Source: Rhodospirillales bacterium
GTDB taxonomy: Bacteria > Pseudomonadota > Gammaproteobacteria > Steroidobacterales > Rariloculaceae
DNA: 9,372 bases
Assembly: GCA_024640665.1 (NCBI GenBank)
Contig: JAHEEO010000095.1
Location: 1-9,372, forward strand
Direction of reading: 5' to 3'
Shown: positions 6,546 to 9,372 of the stretch, one piece after another
Layout: each line of letters opens with the position of its first letter
Numbering within the stretch: the first letter of the stretch is position 1
The notes under the pieces: generated by a model
What the model saw: the letters and a program-made list of their open reading frames with translations, nothing else
Database searches by the model: none
What the model was told of the DNA's origin: nothing
Translations under genes and position numbers: made by a program

Positions 6546-7496
6546 TCACTTAGACTCGGCAACGACAGCGGATGTATTGGTGCCAGCGGTGTCGCCTGGA
6601 CCCAGCAGCTGCTTAGCGACGGGCGCGGCCAGCACGCCACATAGAAGCAAGGCGATTCCAAATACCGGGTAAGGCCACCAGTGCCGTCGAGTTTGGCCAA
6701 ACACTTCGGATGCGGCTCGCTTTACTAGCTTGCCGGCAATCTTTGGCGAATCCAATGTATAACCTGCGAGCAGAGCCCGGTCAGCCACGACGTTGACCAG
6801 TCGAGGTATGCCGCCGGAACGGCGATACAACTCTCGGATCGCAGACCTGTTGAAAACCTGTGTTTGTGCGCCTGCCACCTTCATGCGATGTTGGACGTAC
6901 GCGTAAGTTTCTTCCAAGCTCAATGGTTCAAGGTGAAATCGCCCAGTAATTCTTTGGGCAATCTGGCGCATATCGGGTCGCGCTAGCAGTACGCGCAACT
7001 CCGGTTGCCCAATCAATATGATCTGCAGCAGTTTTTGTTTGGCTGTTTCCAAGTTGGTGAGCAGTCGAACTTGTTCTAGCAACACGGCATCGAGAGTTTG
7101 TGCCTCGTCGACAATGAGGACGACGCGCGTACCGTTTGCATGTGCTTTCAATAAATAGTGATTTAGTGCGCCAATCAGTGCCGACTTGCTTTGCAGTTCC
7201 GGCAATGGGATTTGCAGTTCGACGCAAATGGCGGCAAGGAACTCCATTGCCGTTAAGTTTGGATTGAGGATGACCGCGAGCTTGGCCTCGGTCGGCATTT
7301 GTTCCAGCAAGCTGCGGATCAATGTAGTCTTGCCAGTACCGACTTCTCCGGTTAACTGAATGAAACCGCCACTTTCGACGATGCCATACATGAGATGGGC
7401 CAACGCATCTGCATGGCGGTCGGTGAGGTAGAGATACCGCGGATCGGGAGTGATCGAAAACGGCTTCTCGTTGAGCCCAAAGAACTCGGTGTACAC
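6546..7496 (-). CDS. gspA: GspA/MshM-like AAA ATPase
   Basis: AAA-type ATPase of the ExeA/GspA family, 316 residues. The start codon is GTG (7496-7494); the resulting YTEFFGLNEKPFSITPDPRY is the standard family N-terminus and no upstream ATG exists in frame. Walker A GEVGTGKTT spans 50-58, Walker B VVLIVDEAQ 125-133, the sensor-1 region LLTNLET 145-151, IGQPEL 162-167, and sensor-2 GGIPR 228-232. One membrane helix at about 276-296 (PVFGIALLLCGVLAAPVA) is followed by only about 20 residues. Long GspA/ExeA proteins carry a periplasmic peptidoglycan-binding domain after this helix; here it is absent, making the protein closer in size to MshM of MSHA pilus systems. It is translationally adjacent to gspB. 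Thus the secretion or pilus system it serves is not resolved by this window. Confidence 0.88.
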   Translation of the reverse strand: MYTEFFGLNEKPFSITPDPRYLYLTDRHADALAHLMYGIVESGGFIQLTGEVGTGKTTLIRSLLEQMPTEAKLAVILNPNLTAMEFLAAICVELQIPLPELQSKSALIGALNHYLLKAHANGTRVVLIVDEAQTLDAVLLEQVRLLTNLETAKQKLLQIILIGQPELRVLLARPDMRQIAQRITGRFHLEPLSLEETYAYVQHRMKVAGAQTQVFNRSAIRELYRRSGGIPRLVNVVADRALLAGYTLDSPKIAGKLVKRAASEVFGQTRRHWWPYPVFGIALLLCGVLAAPVAKQLLGPGDTAGTNTSAVVAESK

Positions 7497-7508
7497 GATT
7501 CTACTCTG

Positions 7509-7537
7509 CTTATCGTCGTTGCTATTCTTACCGTCAA
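7509..7537 (-). promoter_or_regulatory. Possible gspAB promoter
   Basis: On the minus strand TTGACG (7537-7532) and GATAAG (7514-7509) are separated by exactly 17 bp, a fair sigma-70 match. It lies in the 113-bp gap after fadE. Transcription would begin about 6 bases before the gspA GTG, giving an almost leaderless mRNA, which weakens the call. No terminator-like hairpin was seen behind fadE in this gap. Confidence 0.3.
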
Positions 7538-7609
7538 ATCAACTCTAGCACAACAAGCTTTACCAGACAGTCGTTAGGTCAGATGACGCAAATGCAGGGT
7601 AGATGAGCG

Positions 7610-9372
7610 CTAGTCTGGCTTGCCTACGCTGGCATCGATGTCTGCCGATGGCGCTTGCGAGAGAGAGTCTTGATCCGTGCTCTTCTGCTTCGAAGCAGGC
7701 CTTTTCTTGGCAACCTTCTTTTTTGTTGTGCGTTTCTTCGAGACCGTTGCCGTTTGCTGTCGAATGATTTCGGACGGATCAAAATCGTCGACGCCAGTCA
7801 GCGACATGACGACTGCATCGAATTCTCGCAATTGCGCGGCTTCGGCTTTTGTCAGGATGCCTTTGTTCTCTGCTTCCGTGATCTGTCCAGGCGTATCTTC
7901 GGCCAGGATCTCTCCGGCCTTGCGGGCATTATGAACCCGGCGTTCCAAAGGCTTGATTGCTTCGGCAAAAACGAGCGCGTCTTGCAGCAGGCCTATTTGA
8001 TTGGTGGGTTCAGAAGTACGATAGATGCAATCGGCGAGTCGCGCCCGCGTCTCGGTATTGTTGATCAGCAGTTCTGTAACTTGCTGTCCGGTTTCATCGC
8101 TGGGTGCCGAAAATGTGCGGCCGCGCGGAAAGACAAGTATGCGAAGGCCAGCCGCAACCCACCTGTTTGGAAAGTTTCTCAGGAAGCTGTGCAGTTGTTC
8201 TTGCGCTCTGTAGAGCAGAGTTCGACAGGCCCATTCGACAATGGGTAGGTCCTCAGCAGGCTCGCCTTGGTTGCGATAGTGCTTCAAGACCATTGACGTA
8301 AGATAAATATAACTCAACACGTCGCCGAGGCGAGCGGACAGCAGTTCTTTGCGTTTAAGCGCGCCTCCCAGCGTCAGCATTGCGGCGTCGGCAACCAGGG
8401 CAAATGAGGCGCTGTACCGATTTATCTGCTGGTAGAAGCGGCGCGTCGGGTCTGCGGCCGGCACCTCGGTAAAACGTGCGGCGGAGAGGGCCATGACCAG
8501 GGACCGTGCCGCATTCGACAACACATGACCAATATGCTTGAACAGCAAACGGTCGAAATTTCGCAGGCCACGCACTTCGTCTTCATCGCGCGCAGCTTCC
8601 ATTTCTTTGAGTATGTAGGGGTGGCAGCGTATGGCGCCTTGCCCAAATATGATGAGATTGCGCGTGAGAATGTTGGCGCCTTCAACTGTAATGGCGACCG
8701 GCACGGACTGGTAAGAGCGGGCGAGATAGTTCTTCGGCCCGAGCATAATGGCCTTGCCGCCCTGGACGTCCATTGCATCATTGGCGATTTGTCTGCCCAT
8801 CTCGGTATTGTGGTACTTGAGAATGGCTGACGGTACAGACGGCTTTTCCCCTGCGTTCAAGGCGGCGCAAGTCACGCGCGATGCTGCAGTCATGATGTAC
8901 GCAAGACCGGTCATACGGGCCAGTGCCTCGCCAACCCCGTGAAACTTGCCAATGGGTAAACCAAATTGGCGTCGAATCCTGGCATACGCACCCGATGCGT
9001 AGACACCGCCTAATGCAGCACCCAGCGCATTGCTGGGCAGCGTGATGCCGCGACCCACGGCTAATTGCTGTACCAGCATGCTCCAGCCACGTCCTGCCAT
9101 CTCCGGACCGCCAATGATGTAGTCAAGCGGCACGAATACGTCTTTGCCCTGCGTCGGACCATTCTGAAAGGGGATGTTGATGGGGTAATGGCGGCGACCG
9201 ATGCTGATGCCAGGCAGATTGGTCGGGATCAGTGCGGCAGTGATTCCGTACTCATCTTGCTCGCCCATCAGATGGTCGGGGTCGTACAGCTTGAATGCCA
9301 GCCCCAAGACGGTGGCGACCGGGGCAAGCGTAATGTAGCGCTTGTCCCAATTGAGGCGAATACCGAGGACTT
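7610..9372 (-). CDS. fadE: FadE-type acyl-CoA dehydrogenase (C-terminal 586 residues; runs off the right edge)
   Basis: Catalyses the first, FAD-dependent desaturation step of fatty-acid beta-oxidation. The frame is open to the right edge, where it reads VLGIRLNWDKRYITLAPVAT, an internal FadE segment, so the start lies outside the window. Counting visible residues from that VLG: FKLYDPDHL (26-34), GRRHYPINIPFQNGPTQGKD (58-77), AGRGWSMLVQQLAVGRGITL (92-111), ILKYHNTEMG (183-192) and AITVEGANILTRN (226-238). The Glu in VEGAN occupies the place of the catalytic base in the acyl-CoA dehydrogenase fold (inference). The match to E. coli FadE, recalled from memory, runs to VDDFDP (527-532). Beyond that is an extra tail of about 54 residues: a Lys/Arg cluster at about 545-563 and then an acidic, Ser/Asp-containing end. 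The full protein would be near 800-850 residues if it resembles E. coli FadE. Confidence 0.95.
   Translation of the reverse strand, partial: VLGIRLNWDKRYITLAPVATVLGLAFKLYDPDHLMGEQDEYGITAALIPTNLPGISIGRRHYPINIPFQNGPTQGKDVFVPLDYIIGGPEMAGRGWSMLVQQLAVGRGITLPSNALGAALGGVYASGAYARIRRQFGLPIGKFHGVGEALARMTGLAYIMTAASRVTCAALNAGEKPSVPSAILKYHNTEMGRQIANDAMDVQGGKAIMLGPKNYLARSYQSVPVAITVEGANILTRNLIIFGQGAIRCHPYILKEMEAARDEDEVRGLRNFDRLLFKHIGHVLSNAARSLVMALSAARFTEVPAADPTRRFYQQINRYSASFALVADAAMLTLGGALKRKELLSARLGDVLSYIYLTSMVLKHYRNQGEPAEDLPIVEWACRTLLYRAQEQLHSFLRNFPNRWVAAGLRILVFPRGRTFSAPSDETGQQVTELLINNTETRARLADCIYRTSEPTNQIGLLQDALVFAEAIKPLERRVHNARKAGEILAEDTPGQITEAENKGILTKAEAAQLREFDAVVMSLTGVDDFDPSEIIRQQTATVSKKRTTKKKVAKKRPASKQKSTDQDSLSQAPSADIDASVGKPD
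7682..7738 (-). other. Lysine-rich low-complexity tail segment of FadE
   Basis: This stretch encodes KKRTTKKKVAKKRPASKQK, with 12 Lys/Arg in 19 residues, placed after the conserved FadE domain and before an acidic last 20 residues. The reading frame continues normally to the stop, so it is part of the protein. Such Lys/Ala/Pro-rich tails are usually disordered; a role in membrane or nucleic-acid contact is speculation. Confidence 0.7.

Noticed and set aside
6545..6700. Extended gspB start upstream inside gspA
   Set aside because: The extension overlaps the gspA coding end and the family N-terminus MSFILEALRKSENERR begins exactly at 6544.
7655..8248. A 197-codon plus-strand open frame antisense to fadE
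   Set aside because: It lies wholly within the convincingly conserved fadE reading frame, has Cys/Arg-rich composition typical of an antisense shadow, and shows no recognisable domain.

Overview
The window reads as chromosomal DNA of a gammaproteobacterium. YadG/YadH-type ABC exporter genes, a FadE-type acyl-CoA dehydrogenase, a GspA/GspB pair and FlhC/FlhD-family regulators together point there. The ArgG resembles the Xanthomonas/Bacteroidetes (type 2) form, which suggests a lineage outside the enterics, perhaps near Xanthomonadales or related deep-branching groups (inference). Coding density is high, there are no transposases, tRNAs, rRNAs or CRISPR arrays, and no intergenic gap exceeds about 120 bp.

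Layout, left to right. (1) 1-1928, minus strand: a tightly packed operon argR > argG > an unrecognised gene cut by the left edge. argR and argG overlap by ATGA, and argG is 4 bp from the next start, so the genes are probably translationally coupled. (2) 2048-2731, plus strand: an alpha/beta-hydrolase carboxylesterase, divergent from argR across a 119-bp promoter region. (3) 2724-3978: an FlhC-family regulator on the minus strand, diverging from an unusual FlhD-like protein on the plus strand that appears to hold two FlhD-type repeats in one chain. The AT-rich gap between them carries two palindrome-centred boxes spaced exactly 20 bp apart. (4) 4054-5831, plus strand: yadG-yadH, an ABC-2 type transporter with a GTGA overlap. 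(5) 5837-7496, minus strand: gspA-gspB, an AAA ATPase and its membrane partner from the type II secretion/MSHA world. (6) 7610-9372, minus strand: the C-terminal 586 residues of FadE, cut by the right edge, ending in a lysine-rich tail.

Most genes are ordinary housekeeping or transport genes. The part worth attention is 2724-3978. In enterics FlhD and FlhC are encoded as an flhDC operon and form a heterohexameric flagellar master regulator. Here the two families are encoded divergently, away from any visible flagellar gene, with a duplicated FlhD-like chain and a repeated operator-like sequence between them. This looks like a repurposed FlhDC-type regulatory module, though its targets cannot be read from this window.
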